Source: an uncultured Clostridia bacterium (GTDB taxonomy: Bacteria; Bacillota; Clostridia; Oscillospirales; Acutalibacteraceae). Taken from it: a stretch of DNA of 10,795 nucleotides. Under the pieces are notes generated by a model. It saw only the letters and a list, made by a program, of their open reading frames with translations, searched no databases and had not been told where the DNA came from. Positions within the stretch are counted from its first letter, which is position 1; every line of letters begins with the position of its first letter. This document shows, piece by piece, positions 1 to 7,575 of the stretch. The position numbers and the translations under genes were made by a program. The DNA lies in the NCBI GenBank assembly GCA_945221685.1, contig CALYNN010000037.1, forward strand, positions 1 to 10,795, read 5' to 3'.

Positions 1-2103
1 TTTGAGGACGCTGATAATCAGGCGCCTCTCTACTTTAAAACAACAGACGAAATGCTTAAGGACTTCGCTTGGGCAGGGGACAGAGCAAAGGAATTTGTTA
101 TTGATAACCCAAATAAAATTTGCGATATGGTTATGGATAATATTCCTCCCATTCCGCCGGGAACCTTTCAGCCGCATATTGACGGTGCCAACGAGGAGCT
201 TACCGAAAAGTGCTGGAACAGAGCCAAGGAGCTTTACGGCGACCCTGTTCCCGAGTATGTTGCAAACCGTTTACAGCGTGAGCTTGATTCTATTATCGGC
301 CATGGCTTCGGCGTGCTTTATGTAATTGCAAAGCGTCTTGTTGAGGAAAGCGAAAGAAACGGATACCTTGTAGGCTCAAGAGGCTCGGTTGGTTCTTCAT
401 TTGCGGCTCATATGGGCGGTATTTCCGAGGTTAATCCGTTGGCGCCGCACTACTATTGCAAAAGCTGTAAGCACAGCGAGTTCTTCCTCCACGGCGAGTA
501 TGGCTCAGGCTTTGACCTGCCGCCTAAAAACTGTCCTAACTGCGGTACTCCTATGAAGCGTGACGGTCACGAAATACCCTTTGAAACCTTCCTCGGCTTT
601 GACGGTGACAAGGAGCCTGATATCGACCTTAACTTTTCGGGTGAATATCAGTCACGCTCCCACAGATATACCGAGGAGCTGTTCGGTAAGGAGTATGTGT
701 TTAAGGCGGGAACAATGGCAACCGTTGCCGATAAAACCGCCTACGGATATGTTAAAAAATATCTTGATGAGCGTGACCTCGGAGGCGTTACAACTAAAGC
801 CGAAATAGACAGACTGACTAAGGGCTGTACGGGCATTAAGCGTACAACAGGTCAGCACCCCGGCGGTATGGTAGTCGTTCCCGATAAATATACCGTAGAG
901 GATTTCACACCTATTCAGTATCCCTCAAACGATGAAAAGAAGGGTACATACACAACTCATTTTGACTTTAAAAACTCTCTCCACGATACGCTTCTTAAGC
1001 TGGACGAGCTCGGTCACGATAATCCTACACTATATAAATATCTTGAGGATTCAACGGGTATTCCCGTAATGGATGTTGACCTATGCGACCCAAATTTGTA
1101 TAAGCTTATTACCTCCACCGAGCCTATAGGCGTATCACCGGAGGATATCGACTGTAAAACGGGTACTCTTGCAATTCCCGAAATGGGTACACCCTTTGTT
1201 ATCGGAATGTTGCTTGAAGCTCAGCCGAAAACCTTTGCTGATTTGCTTCAAATTTCAGGACTTTCCCACGGTACAGATGTTTGGCTGGGCAATGCTCGGG
1301 AGCTTATTCAAAACGGCACCTGTAACATTTCTCAGGTTATCGGTTGTCGTGATGATATTATGACCTATCTTATCCATAAAACCGAGCAGTACGAAAAGGA
1401 AACAGGCAAGCAGTCGCCCCTTTCAAAAAAGGATTGCTTCAAGATTATGGAATATACCCGTAAGGGCAAGGCGCCCAAGGAGCTTCCGCCCTACGAGGAG
1501 GCTATGAAAACAGTAGGCGTTGAGCAATGGTACATTGACTCCTGCTATAAGATTAAGTATATGTTTCCCAAGGCTCACGCCGCGGCGTATGTTATTGCCG
1601 CCCTTCGCCTTGCGTGGTACAAAATTTATAAGCCTATTGAATTTTATGCGGCGTACTTTACCGTGCGCGGCGGTGCCATCGACGCAGTTGCGGCAATAGA
1701 AGGTAAAGAAGCAGTTAAGCAAAAGATGAAGGTTTATCAGGATAAAAGACAGAATAATATACCTATTACTGCCAAGGAAGAATCCACCTATGTTGTTAAC
1801 CAAATTGTTATCGAAATGCTTGCAAGAGGTATAGAATTCCTGCCTGTTGATATTCAAAAATCCGACTCGAGAATTTATAAAATTGAAAACGGCAAAATCC
1901 GCCTTCCCTTCGGTGCTATTGACGGTATCGGTGAAACTGCGGCAAACGCTATAGCTGCCGCCGCAAACGACGGGGGCGGAGAGTTTATGAGCTATGACGA
2001 TTTAATGGTTAGAGCAGGTATAGGCAGAAGCGTTGTTGATGCTCTTAAGGAGGCAGGCGCTTTAGGCGATATGCCGGAGTCAAACCAAATCTCTCTGTTT
2101 TAA
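1..2103 (+). CDS. polC: DNA polymerase III alpha subunit, PolC type (C-terminal 700 residues, 5' partial)
   Basis: This is the catalytic C-terminal half of the Gram-positive replicative polymerase PolC, which copies chromosomal DNA at the fork. The frame is open from base 1, so the start and the N-terminal OB-fold and 3'-5' exonuclease regions lie upstream; the B. subtilis protein has about 1437 residues. Counting from base 1, visible landmarks are GSRGSVGSSF (125-134), a four-cysteine zinc site typical of PolC (C153, C156, C178, C181), the catalytic acidic motif PDIDLNFSGE (D207 and D209), and KLDELGHD, which aligns with the third catalytic aspartate region. Downstream, SGLSHGTDVWLGNA and KYMFPKAHAAAYV are strongly PolC-like. 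The protein ends in NQISLF, matching the QLSLF-type sliding-clamp-binding tail, so the C terminus is intact. It ends in TAA. No hairpin-plus-T-run terminator follows, so some read-through into the histidine operon is possible. Confidence 0.97.
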   Translation, partial: FEDADNQAPLYFKTTDEMLKDFAWAGDRAKEFVIDNPNKICDMVMDNIPPIPPGTFQPHIDGANEELTEKCWNRAKELYGDPVPEYVANRLQRELDSIIGHGFGVLYVIAKRLVEESERNGYLVGSRGSVGSSFAAHMGGISEVNPLAPHYYCKSCKHSEFFLHGEYGSGFDLPPKNCPNCGTPMKRDGHEIPFETFLGFDGDKEPDIDLNFSGEYQSRSHRYTEELFGKEYVFKAGTMATVADKTAYGYVKKYLDERDLGGVTTKAEIDRLTKGCTGIKRTTGQHPGGMVVVPDKYTVEDFTPIQYPSNDEKKGTYTTHFDFKNSLHDTLLKLDELGHDNPTLYKYLEDSTGIPVMDVDLCDPNLYKLITSTEPIGVSPEDIDCKTGTLAIPEMGTPFVIGMLLEAQPKTFADLLQISGLSHGTDVWLGNARELIQNGTCNISQVIGCRDDIMTYLIHKTEQYEKETGKQSPLSKKDCFKIMEYTRKGKAPKELPPYEEAMKTVGVEQWYIDSCYKIKYMFPKAHAAAYVIAALRLAWYKIYKPIEFYAAYFTVRGGAIDAVAAIEGKEAVKQKMKVYQDKRQNNIPITAKEESTYVVNQIVIEMLARGIEFLPVDIQKSDSRIYKIENGKIRLPFGAIDGIGETAANAIAAAANDGGGEFMSYDDLMVRAGIGRSVVDALKEAGALGDMPESNQISLF

Positions 2104-2136
2104 CTGTTGAAGTTTAATTTAATATTATACATTCTC

Positions 2137-2165
2137 TTGACAATGCCACTGTAATGTGGTAGCAT
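2137..2165 (+). promoter_or_regulatory. Predicted sigma-A promoter of the histidine operon
   Basis: A perfect -35 box TTGACA (2137-2142) is followed after exactly 17 bp by TAGCAT (2160-2165), which matches four of six bases of the -10 consensus. A TG dinucleotide at 2157-2158 gives an extended -10 that should compensate for the weak box. Transcription would start near 2172, leaving a leader of about 80 nt before the hisZG ATG. This is the only good promoter-like match I found in the gap between polC and hisZG. It is predicted from sequence only. Confidence 0.75.
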
Positions 2166-2173
2166 ATTACCAC
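2156..2173. promoter_or_regulatory. Operator-like inverted repeat overlapping the -10 box
   Basis: GTGGTA (2156-2161) and TACCAC (2168-2173) form a perfect 6-bp inverted repeat around a 6-bp centre, GCATAT. It covers the extended -10 and the expected transcription start. A second, shorter dyad, CCAC (2146-2149) with GTGG (2156-2159), shares the same GTGG half. A protein bound here would block RNA polymerase, so this is a reasonable repressor operator. A TrpR-family regulator of the YerC/HisR type, proposed for histidine genes in Firmicutes, is one candidate; I cannot match the site to a known motif from memory. Confidence 0.5.
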
Positions 2174-2196
2174 TCTACCGTACTAAAGTGTACTTA

Positions 2197-2218
2197 ATAC
2201 ATTTTTTGTTAAATGTGT
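2197..2218 (+). promoter_or_regulatory. Leader hairpin upstream of hisZG
   Basis: ACATTT (2199-2204) and AAATGT (2211-2216) pair perfectly across a 6-nt loop, TTTGTT. The stem extends by a T-G wobble and an A-T pair to 2197-2218. It lies in the predicted untranslated leader about 20 nt before the ribosome binding site. It is AU-rich and has no following T-run, so it is not an intrinsic terminator. It could be a second operator dyad or merely a weak hairpin. The leader is far too short for a T-box riboswitch and lacks its TGGNACCGCG-type core. Confidence 0.35.
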
Positions 2219-2255
2219 CGTGTGCGGAATTTTTATTGGAGGATAAAAAATCTAT

Positions 2256-3869
2256 ATGAAAAGATATTCCAAAATAACTCCCCAGGGAAGCAGGGATTTG
2301 CTTTTTGAGGAATGTGATGACCGCAGAAAGGTTGAAGCCGTCCTTTCGGATTTGTTTAAGGAAAACAGCTACCGCAAGGTTATGACTCCCACTATGGAGT
2401 ATTTTGATGTTTTTAAAACCGATAATCTGGGTATAGAGTCGGAGGAAATGTATAAGCTTAGTGATAATCAGGGCAGAACCACCGTTCTTCGTCCCGATAA
2501 TACTGCGCCTATTGCCCGTCTTGTTGCCACAAGGCTTTCAAAAGACGATTTCCCCGTAAGGCTTTACTATAACCAAAATATTTATGTTCGCAACAAGCAG
2601 CTTGCAGGCAGAACAGACGAAATAGAGCAAAGCGGTATTGAGCTGATAGGCGAGGGCGGAATTGAATCGGATATTGAGGTAATCTCAATGGCTTACGAGG
2701 CACTTAAAAGAAACGAAGTAAACTCCTTTAAGCTGGAGCTTTGCCACGCAGGATTTTTTAACGCTATCCTTGATAAGCTTAATGTATCGTCATCTCAAAA
2801 GGCAGATATTTGCAGCTTTATTGAGGGCAAAAATTATTCGGCATTGGGCGATTTACTTGACTCCTTAGGCAACAGTGTTGAGGCTTCTGTTATAAGAAAG
2901 CTTCCAAGGCTTTTCGGAGGAGTTGGAGTTATTGACGAGGCTAAAAGGCTATACAGTGATAAGCAGGCAAACGATGCTCTTGACTATCTTAAAACAGTTT
3001 ATGAACGCCTTTGTGAGCTTGGATTCGGTGATAATATTCTTATAGATTTAGGACTTGTTAACAGAAGCAATTACTATACCGGTGTGATTTTCAGAGGATA
3101 TGCGCAGGGAAGCGGTGTAACAATTCTTTCCGGCGGCAGATACGATAATCTGATTTCCGAATTCGGTATGGACGCTCCTGCCATAGGCTTTGCGGTAGAT
3201 GTTAACTCTCTGTGCGATATTATGCACGAGGAAATAAATATTGACCGTCCCTTAAGAATTGCACTTACAAAGGGCAGACTAGAAAAGAAATCAGTTGAGC
3301 TTTTCAATACAATGGGACTTGATACGAGCCAGCTTGAAAACAAGGGCAGACGCCTTATTTTACCGGTAGGCAATTATGAAGCAGTTTTATCAAAGGCCCC
3401 CGATGTTATAACTTATGTTGAGCACGGCGTTTGCGATTTGGGCATTGTAGGCAAGGATACTATTGTTGAGCACGGCAACAGCTTTTACGAGGTTATTGAC
3501 CTTAATATAGGCAGATGCAGATTTGCCCTTGCCTGCCCTAAGGGAACCGACTTTTTCTCCGGATATAAGCGAAAAACCGTTGCAAGCAAATACCCAAAGG
3601 TTGCCAAGGAATATTTTAAATCCAAGGGTATGGATGTTGATATTATTAAAATTGAGGGAAGCGTTGAGCTGGCACCGCTTTTAGGTCTTGCCGACGGTAT
3701 TGTTGATATTGTTGAAACAGGCTCAACCTTAAAGGAAAACGGACTTGAGGTTATAGACGAGATAATGCCTATTTCCGCAAGAGTAATTGTTAATATGGCT
3801 TCAATGAAGCTTCGCAAGGAAGAAATTGAGCAGTTCCTGAAAGATTTGGAGCTGGCGTCAAAGGTTTAA
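2256..3869 (+). CDS. hisZG: HisZ-HisG fusion: ATP phosphoribosyltransferase regulatory and catalytic subunits in one chain
   Basis: This catalyses the first step of histidine synthesis, joining ATP and PRPP to give phosphoribosyl-ATP, normally under histidine feedback control. Residues 1-325 are HisZ, a histidyl-tRNA-synthetase paralogue: LRPDNTAPIARLV (78-90), a motif-2-like stretch (102-132) and SGGRYD (292-297). The synthetase RGLDYYTG signature is replaced by NRSNYYTG (269-276), and there is no anticodon-binding domain, so it is not HisS. Residues 331-537 are a short-form HisG, opening with RIALTKGRLEKK and carrying the PRPP loop at about 477-497 (VDIVETGSTLKENG). HisG of the short form needs HisZ for activity, so the fusion fixes a 1:1 ratio; the linker is only about five residues. 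The start is supported by GGAGG at 2238-2242, 13 nt upstream, a slightly long spacing. It is the first gene of the operon, and hisD follows after 16 bp. I see no frameshift or base-composition change at the joint. Confidence 0.95.
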   Translation: MKRYSKITPQGSRDLLFEECDDRRKVEAVLSDLFKENSYRKVMTPTMEYFDVFKTDNLGIESEEMYKLSDNQGRTTVLRPDNTAPIARLVATRLSKDDFPVRLYYNQNIYVRNKQLAGRTDEIEQSGIELIGEGGIESDIEVISMAYEALKRNEVNSFKLELCHAGFFNAILDKLNVSSSQKADICSFIEGKNYSALGDLLDSLGNSVEASVIRKLPRLFGGVGVIDEAKRLYSDKQANDALDYLKTVYERLCELGFGDNILIDLGLVNRSNYYTGVIFRGYAQGSGVTILSGGRYDNLISEFGMDAPAIGFAVDVNSLCDIMHEEINIDRPLRIALTKGRLEKKSVELFNTMGLDTSQLENKGRRLILPVGNYEAVLSKAPDVITYVEHGVCDLGIVGKDTIVEHGNSFYEVIDLNIGRCRFALACPKGTDFFSGYKRKTVASKYPKVAKEYFKSKGMDVDIIKIEGSVELAPLLGLADGIVDIVETGSTLKENGLEVIDEIMPISARVIVNMASMKLRKEEIEQFLKDLELASKV

Positions 3870-3885
3870 TTCAGAGGTAAATGCA

Positions 3886-5169
3886 ATGAATATAACAAAA
3901 GCAAACGGAAAAGCCGAATATGCTTTAATTGAAAATTTAAAAAAGCGTGCCGGCGAAACAGACAGTAAAATAGTTGAAATAGTCACTAATGTTATTAACT
4001 CGGTAAAGGCAGAGGGTGACGAGGCAGTAAGAGAATTTACTGCAAGATTTGACGGCACTGTGCCTAAAAAAACGGTAATAACCAAAGAGGAGCTTCAGTC
4101 CTATCTTGATGAGGTTGACGATGATTTCAAAAAAGCAATAGTAAATGCTCAAAAAAATATTTTTGATTTTCATAAAAGGCAGGCTCAGCAGTCGTGGCTT
4201 ACAACTCAGCCAAACGGCGTTATTATGGGTCAGCGTGTAAGAGGTCTTAAAAGAGTGGGAATATATGTACCCGGCGGAACTGCCGCGTATCCGTCGTCGG
4301 TTTTGATGAATGCAATCCCTGCAAGAATTGCGGGAGTAGAGGAAATTATTATGGTAACTCCTCCGTCTAAAAACGGCAAGCCGAACCCTTATATTATGGC
4401 GGCGGCGGCAGTTGCAGGAGTAGATAAGGGTTTCCTTGTAGGCGGCTCTCAAGCTGTTGCGGCACTTGCCTACGGCACGGAAACTATTCCCAAGGTAGAT
4501 AAAATTGTAGGACCCGGCAACATTTTTGTTGCTACTGCCAAAAAGCTTCTTTACGGCGTTGTTGATATTGATATGGTGGCAGGTCCGTCGGAAATTCTTA
4601 TTGTTGCCGACAAAACCGCAAAGCCGTCGTTTCTTGCGGCAGACCTTATGAGCCAAGCGGAGCACGATAGGCTGGCTTCGGCAATCCTGCTTACCACCTC
4701 TTCGGATATTGCAAGGCAAACCGCCAAGGAGCTTGAGAAGCAGGTTAAGAGCCTTGAACGCAGAGAAATAATCAGCGAGTCCCTTACTAATTTCGGCGAG
4801 ATTATTGTTTGCGAAAGTCTTAATCAGGCTATTGAGTTTGCAAATGAGCTTGCGCCTGAGCATCTTGAGCTTTGCGTAGAGGAGCCGCTTAAATATATTG
4901 GTATGATAGATAATGCAGGCTCCGTATTTTTAGGCAATTATTCGCCTGAGCCTTTAGGCGATTACTATGCAGGGCCAAACCATGTTTTGCCAACCAGCGG
5001 CACCGCAAGATTTTTCTCACCTCTTTCTGTTGACAGCTTTATTAAGAAAAGCTCGTTTATTTACTATACCGAGGAGGAATTGAGAAAATCCAAGGACTAT
5101 ATTGTAAAGCTTGCGGATACCGAGGGGCTGACTGCCCACGCAAACTCCATAAAGGTTAGATTTGAATAA
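3886..5169 (+). CDS. hisD: Histidinol dehydrogenase
   Basis: This is a cytosolic zinc enzyme that oxidises L-histidinol to L-histidine through histidinal with two NAD+, the last two steps of the pathway. Its 427 residues are normal for the family. Visible motifs are GIYVPGGTAAYPSSV (125-139), VGPGNIFVATAK (208-219), AGPSEILIVAD (232-242), zinc ligands Q257 and H260 in SQAEHD, the catalytic pair E325-H326 in ELAPEHLE, zinc ligand D359 in GDYYAGPNH, and the C-terminal zinc ligand H418. All key residues are present. The ATG at 3886 is preceded by AGAGG at 3873-3877 with 8-nt spacing; the ATG at 3881 runs into a stop two codons later. The stop codon overlaps the next start by one base (TAATG at 5167-5171), which implies coupled translation with the hydrolase that follows. 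Confidence 0.97.
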   Translation: MNITKANGKAEYALIENLKKRAGETDSKIVEIVTNVINSVKAEGDEAVREFTARFDGTVPKKTVITKEELQSYLDEVDDDFKKAIVNAQKNIFDFHKRQAQQSWLTTQPNGVIMGQRVRGLKRVGIYVPGGTAAYPSSVLMNAIPARIAGVEEIIMVTPPSKNGKPNPYIMAAAAVAGVDKGFLVGGSQAVAALAYGTETIPKVDKIVGPGNIFVATAKKLLYGVVDIDMVAGPSEILIVADKTAKPSFLAADLMSQAEHDRLASAILLTTSSDIARQTAKELEKQVKSLERREIISESLTNFGEIIVCESLNQAIEFANELAPEHLELCVEEPLKYIGMIDNAGSVFLGNYSPEPLGDYYAGPNHVLPTSGTARFFSPLSVDSFIKKSSFIYYTEEELRKSKDYIVKLADTEGLTAHANSIKVRFE

Positions 5170-6074
5170 TGAGCAGAAGTAAATCAACAAAGGCTGTTCC
5201 TCGAATAATATCCGTTGCGATAGTTCTGATATTTGCCGTGATTTTTGCAGTGTCGGGCTTTAACGGGGACAAAACCGAAACAAAGCCGGCGGCAGTCCAA
5301 AACGGCGGCGAAGGTCGGCTTTCTGTTCACTATCTCGATGTCGGACAGGGTGACAGCGAATTTGTTCAGCTTCCAAACGGCGAATGTATGCTGATAGACG
5401 CCGGCGATATGAATTACGGCGGAGAGATTACCGAGCAGATAAAAAGCCTCGGATATGATAAAATTGATTATCTTATTGCAACTCATCCTCACGCCGACCA
5501 TATCGGCGGTATGAGTGAGGTTATTGAAAATTTTGAAATCGGTGAAATTTATATGCCCCGTGCTACAACAAATACCGCAACCTTTGAGGAACTGCTTAAC
5601 ACAATTTCAGATAAGGGATTATCAATCAGCACCGCAAGAAGTGAAACAGTAATCGAAGAAAGCGGCGGCTTAACTATGGAATTTCTTGCACCCTGTTCTG
5701 CTGAATATGATGATTTGAATAATTACTCTGCGGTTCTTAAGATTACTTATAACGACTCCTCCTTTATTTTTACGGGAGACGCAGAGGATGTCTCCGAAAA
5801 TAAAATGCTTGAAAATTCTTATTCAAAGCTAAATTCCGATGTGCTTAAGGTTGGTCACCACGGAAGCAAATATTCAACCACCGAAGATTTTTTAAATGCA
5901 GTTTCTCCCGAATATGCGGTTATATCCTGCGGCAAGGATAATTCCTACGGTCATCCTCACAGTGAAACGGTTAAGCGACTGACCGACGCAGGAGTTAAGC
6001 TATACAGAACAGACAGGTTGGGAGCAGTAACAATCAGTACAAACGGTGACGGAAGCTATGATGTGGATTATTGA
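5169..6074 (+). CDS. Membrane-anchored ComEC/Rec2-like metallo-beta-lactamase-fold hydrolase
   Basis: Residues 12-30 form one hydrophobic segment after a basic N terminus (MSRSKSTKAVPR), suggesting a signal anchor or uncleaved signal peptide with the rest outside the membrane. The remainder is a metallo-beta-lactamase fold of the type found at the end of ComEC: DVGQGDS (57-63), LIDAGD (75-80), the metal-binding THPHADHIGG (105-114), FTGDAE (201-206) and VGHHGS (228-233), with GHPHSET (261-267) near the C terminus. The ComEC domain is linked to nuclease activity during DNA uptake, but stand-alone versions like this (301 residues, no multi-pass channel domain) have no settled substrate. The start overlaps the hisD stop, and the end overlaps the DUF3006 gene by 14 bp. 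Its place between hisD and hisB is unexpected for a histidine operon. Fold and metal site are clear; the substrate is unknown. Confidence 0.9.
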   Translation: MSRSKSTKAVPRIISVAIVLIFAVIFAVSGFNGDKTETKPAAVQNGGEGRLSVHYLDVGQGDSEFVQLPNGECMLIDAGDMNYGGEITEQIKSLGYDKIDYLIATHPHADHIGGMSEVIENFEIGEIYMPRATTNTATFEELLNTISDKGLSISTARSETVIEESGGLTMEFLAPCSAEYDDLNNYSAVLKITYNDSSFIFTGDAEDVSENKMLENSYSKLNSDVLKVGHHGSKYSTTEDFLNAVSPEYAVISCGKDNSYGHPHSETVKRLTDAGVKLYRTDRLGAVTISTNGDGSYDVDY

Positions 6075-6255
6075 CAGAATTGAGGGCGAATTTGCCCTAT
6101 GCGAAACAGAAAATAAAACGGTTGTCAGCATACCTCTTTCGGCTCTGCCAAAGGGAATTAAAGAGGGTGATGTGTTGACTGTTGGCATTAATGGGCTTGA
6201 AACGGAAAACAGAAAAAAGCGTATTAATGACCTTGCCGACAGCCTGTTTAAATAA
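6061..6255 (+). CDS. DUF3006-family small protein
   Basis: This encodes 64 residues beginning MWIIDRIEGEFALCE, which matches the usual opening of DUF3006 proteins (a short beta-rich domain starting with a hydrophobic-DR-EG pattern). It continues with a P-x-G-I-K-E-G-D-V-L segment and a charged helical tail (ENRKKRINDLADSLF). There is no signal peptide, membrane segment or cysteine cluster. The start at 6061 is preferred because GGAAG at 6051-6055 is 5 nt upstream; ATG 6058 leaves only 2 nt, and a GTG at 6046 would add residues not seen in the family. The gene overlaps the hydrolase by 14 bp. From what I know of the family, DUF3006 genes often sit beside ComEC-like hydrolase genes, so the two probably act together. 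Its molecular function is unknown. Confidence 0.8.
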   Translation: MWIIDRIEGEFALCETENKTVVSIPLSALPKGIKEGDVLTVGINGLETENRKKRINDLADSLFK

Positions 6256-6283
6256 CAAACTCTAACAGAATTGAGGTTTTTAT

Positions 6284-6862
6284 ATGAGATGTGCAAGGGT
6301 TGAAAGAAATACAAAGGAAACACAGATTACGGTTGAGCTTAACCTTGACGGCGGCAATGTAGATATTTCTACGGGTATAGGCTTTTTTGACCATATGCTG
6401 ACCGCCTTTGCCGTTCATGGTGGCTTTGGACTTAAGGTAGCCGTTCACGGTGATTTGGAGGTGGATACTCACCATACCGTTGAGGATACCGGAATAGCCT
6501 TAGGCACAGCGTTTAAGCAGGCCTTGGGCGATATGAGCGGAATAGTCCGTTACGGAAGCTTTTCCGTGCCTATGGACGAAGCACTGGCAAGCTGTGTGCT
6601 TGATATTTCAAACCGTCCCTTCCTTGTGTTTAAGGCTTCCTTTGAACAGGAGCTTTGCGGTGATTATGAAACATGCGTAACCGAGGAGTTTTTCAGAGCC
6701 TTTGCAATGAATTCCTGCATAACTCTCCACATAAGTGTGCCCTACGGCGCCAACGCTCACCACGAGATTGAAGCAATTTTTAAGGCTTGCGCTCACGCTC
6801 TTAAAATTGCCGTAAGACCTAATGAGGACGGAAGTGTGCTTTCAACAAAAGGAGTACTGTAA
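6284..6862 (+). CDS. hisB: Imidazoleglycerol-phosphate dehydratase
   Basis: This manganese-dependent enzyme converts imidazole glycerol phosphate to imidazole acetol phosphate. The 192 residues match the monofunctional bacterial form, with no histidinol-phosphatase domain attached. Conserved blocks are all visible: FFDHML (34-39), DTHHTVEDTGIALG (61-74), the RYG...MDEAL region (89-101), NAHHEIEAIFKACAHAL (157-173) and the C-terminal STKGVL. The residue before STKG is leucine rather than the usual proline, a minor difference. The ATG has a GAGG ribosome binding site at 6273-6276 with 7-nt spacing. A 28-bp gap separates it from the DUF3006 gene and carries no convincing promoter. Its stop overlaps the hisA start (TAATG at 6860-6864), so hisH is absent from its usual position after hisB. 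Confidence 0.97.
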   Translation: MRCARVERNTKETQITVELNLDGGNVDISTGIGFFDHMLTAFAVHGGFGLKVAVHGDLEVDTHHTVEDTGIALGTAFKQALGDMSGIVRYGSFSVPMDEALASCVLDISNRPFLVFKASFEQELCGDYETCVTEEFFRAFAMNSCITLHISVPYGANAHHEIEAIFKACAHALKIAVRPNEDGSVLSTKGVL

Positions 6863-7575
6863 TGATTATTTTTCCTGCTATTGATATTATTGACGGCAAG
6901 CCTGTAAGACTTTACAAGGGCGATTTTACAACTGCGAAGCAGGTTGCCGACGATGCTCTTGCCACAGCCTTAAGCTTTGAAAGGGCAGGCTGCCAATGGA
7001 TTCATATGGTGGATTTAGACGGTTCACTGCAAAAAAAGCCGGTTAACAGCGAAACCTTTATTACCGTTGCAAAGGAAACCTCCCTTAAGGTTGAGCTTGG
7101 CGGCGGAATAAGAACTATGAACGATATTGATTTTTATGTAAATAAAGGGATAAGCAGAGTGATTCTCGGCTCTGTTGCCCTAAAAAATCCTGCTCTTGTA
7201 AAGGAAGCGGTTAAGGAATTCGGCGATGTTATCGCAGTTGGAATTGATGCTAAAAACGGCTATGCCGCCGCAGAGGGATGGATGCAGGAAAGCAATGTAT
7301 ATTTTACCGATTTAGCAAAGCAAATGGAGTCTGTGGGTGTAAAAACCATAATTTATACCGACATCAGCAAGGACGGTACTCTTTCGGGTCCTAATCTTTC
7401 ACAGCTTGAAGAAATTAATAATGCCGTTTCCTGCAATATTACCGCTTCCGGCGGCGTAACATCAATTACCGATATTCTTGCTTTAAGAGATAAAGAGCTT
7501 TACGGAGCTATATGCGGAAAAAGTATTTATCAAGAAACGCTTGATTTGAGGGAAGCTGTGGAGGTTTGCAAATGA
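6862..7575 (+). CDS. hisA: ProFAR isomerase (phosphoribosylformimino-5-aminoimidazole carboxamide ribotide isomerase)
   Basis: This (beta/alpha)8-barrel enzyme opens the ribose ring of ProFAR to give PRFAR, the substrate of the HisHF synthase. The 237 residues are typical. The N-terminal catalytic aspartate is D8 in FPAIDIIDGK, and the second is D129 in VGIDAKNG. Phosphate-binding and barrel motifs include HMVDLDGS (48-55), ELGGGIRT (78-85), YTDISKDGTLSGPN (165-178) and ASGGVT (195-200). The KDGTLSGPN form fits HisA rather than its paralogue HisF. It starts inside the hisB stop codon and ends with an ATGA overlap into hisI. HisF, commonly encoded next, is missing here. Confidence 0.96.
   Translation: MIIFPAIDIIDGKPVRLYKGDFTTAKQVADDALATALSFERAGCQWIHMVDLDGSLQKKPVNSETFITVAKETSLKVELGGGIRTMNDIDFYVNKGISRVILGSVALKNPALVKEAVKEFGDVIAVGIDAKNGYAAAEGWMQESNVYFTDLAKQMESVGVKTIIYTDISKDGTLSGPNLSQLEEINNAVSCNITASGGVTSITDILALRDKELYGAICGKSIYQETLDLREAVEVCK

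Noticed and set aside
1423..1857. 144-codon minus-strand open frame inside polC
   Set aside because: It overlaps well-conserved PolC sequence, has no family resemblance or ribosome binding site, and is best explained as antisense shadow.
2166..2255. T-box riboswitch or histidine attenuator in the hisZG leader
   Set aside because: The leader is only about 80 nt, lacks the conserved T-box core, has no run of histidine codons, and shows no terminator hairpin followed by a T-run.
2256..3230. Histidyl-tRNA synthetase (hisS)
   Set aside because: The synthetase signature RGLDYYTG is changed to NRSNYYTG, there is no anticodon-binding domain, and the chain runs into HisG, so this is HisZ.
3937..4863. 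308-codon open frame on the minus strand
   Set aside because: It lies fully inside hisD, reads as a low-complexity basic and asparagine-rich sequence with no recognisable family, and is a shadow of codon bias on the plus strand.
6046..6060. GTG start for the DUF3006 gene at 6046
   Set aside because: It adds residues not usual in the family and lacks a suitably placed ribosome binding site; ATG 6061 fits both.
6071..6100. Internal promoter starting at the TTGACA at 6071-6076
   Set aside because: At 17-18 bp spacing the -10 position reads GCCCTA or CCCTAT, a poor match, and the TTGACA falls in codons for the conserved IIDR start of DUF3006.
7566..7571. TTG start for hisI two codons upstream
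   Set aside because: ATG 7572 makes the common ATGA overlap with hisA and has GAGG at 7-nt spacing.
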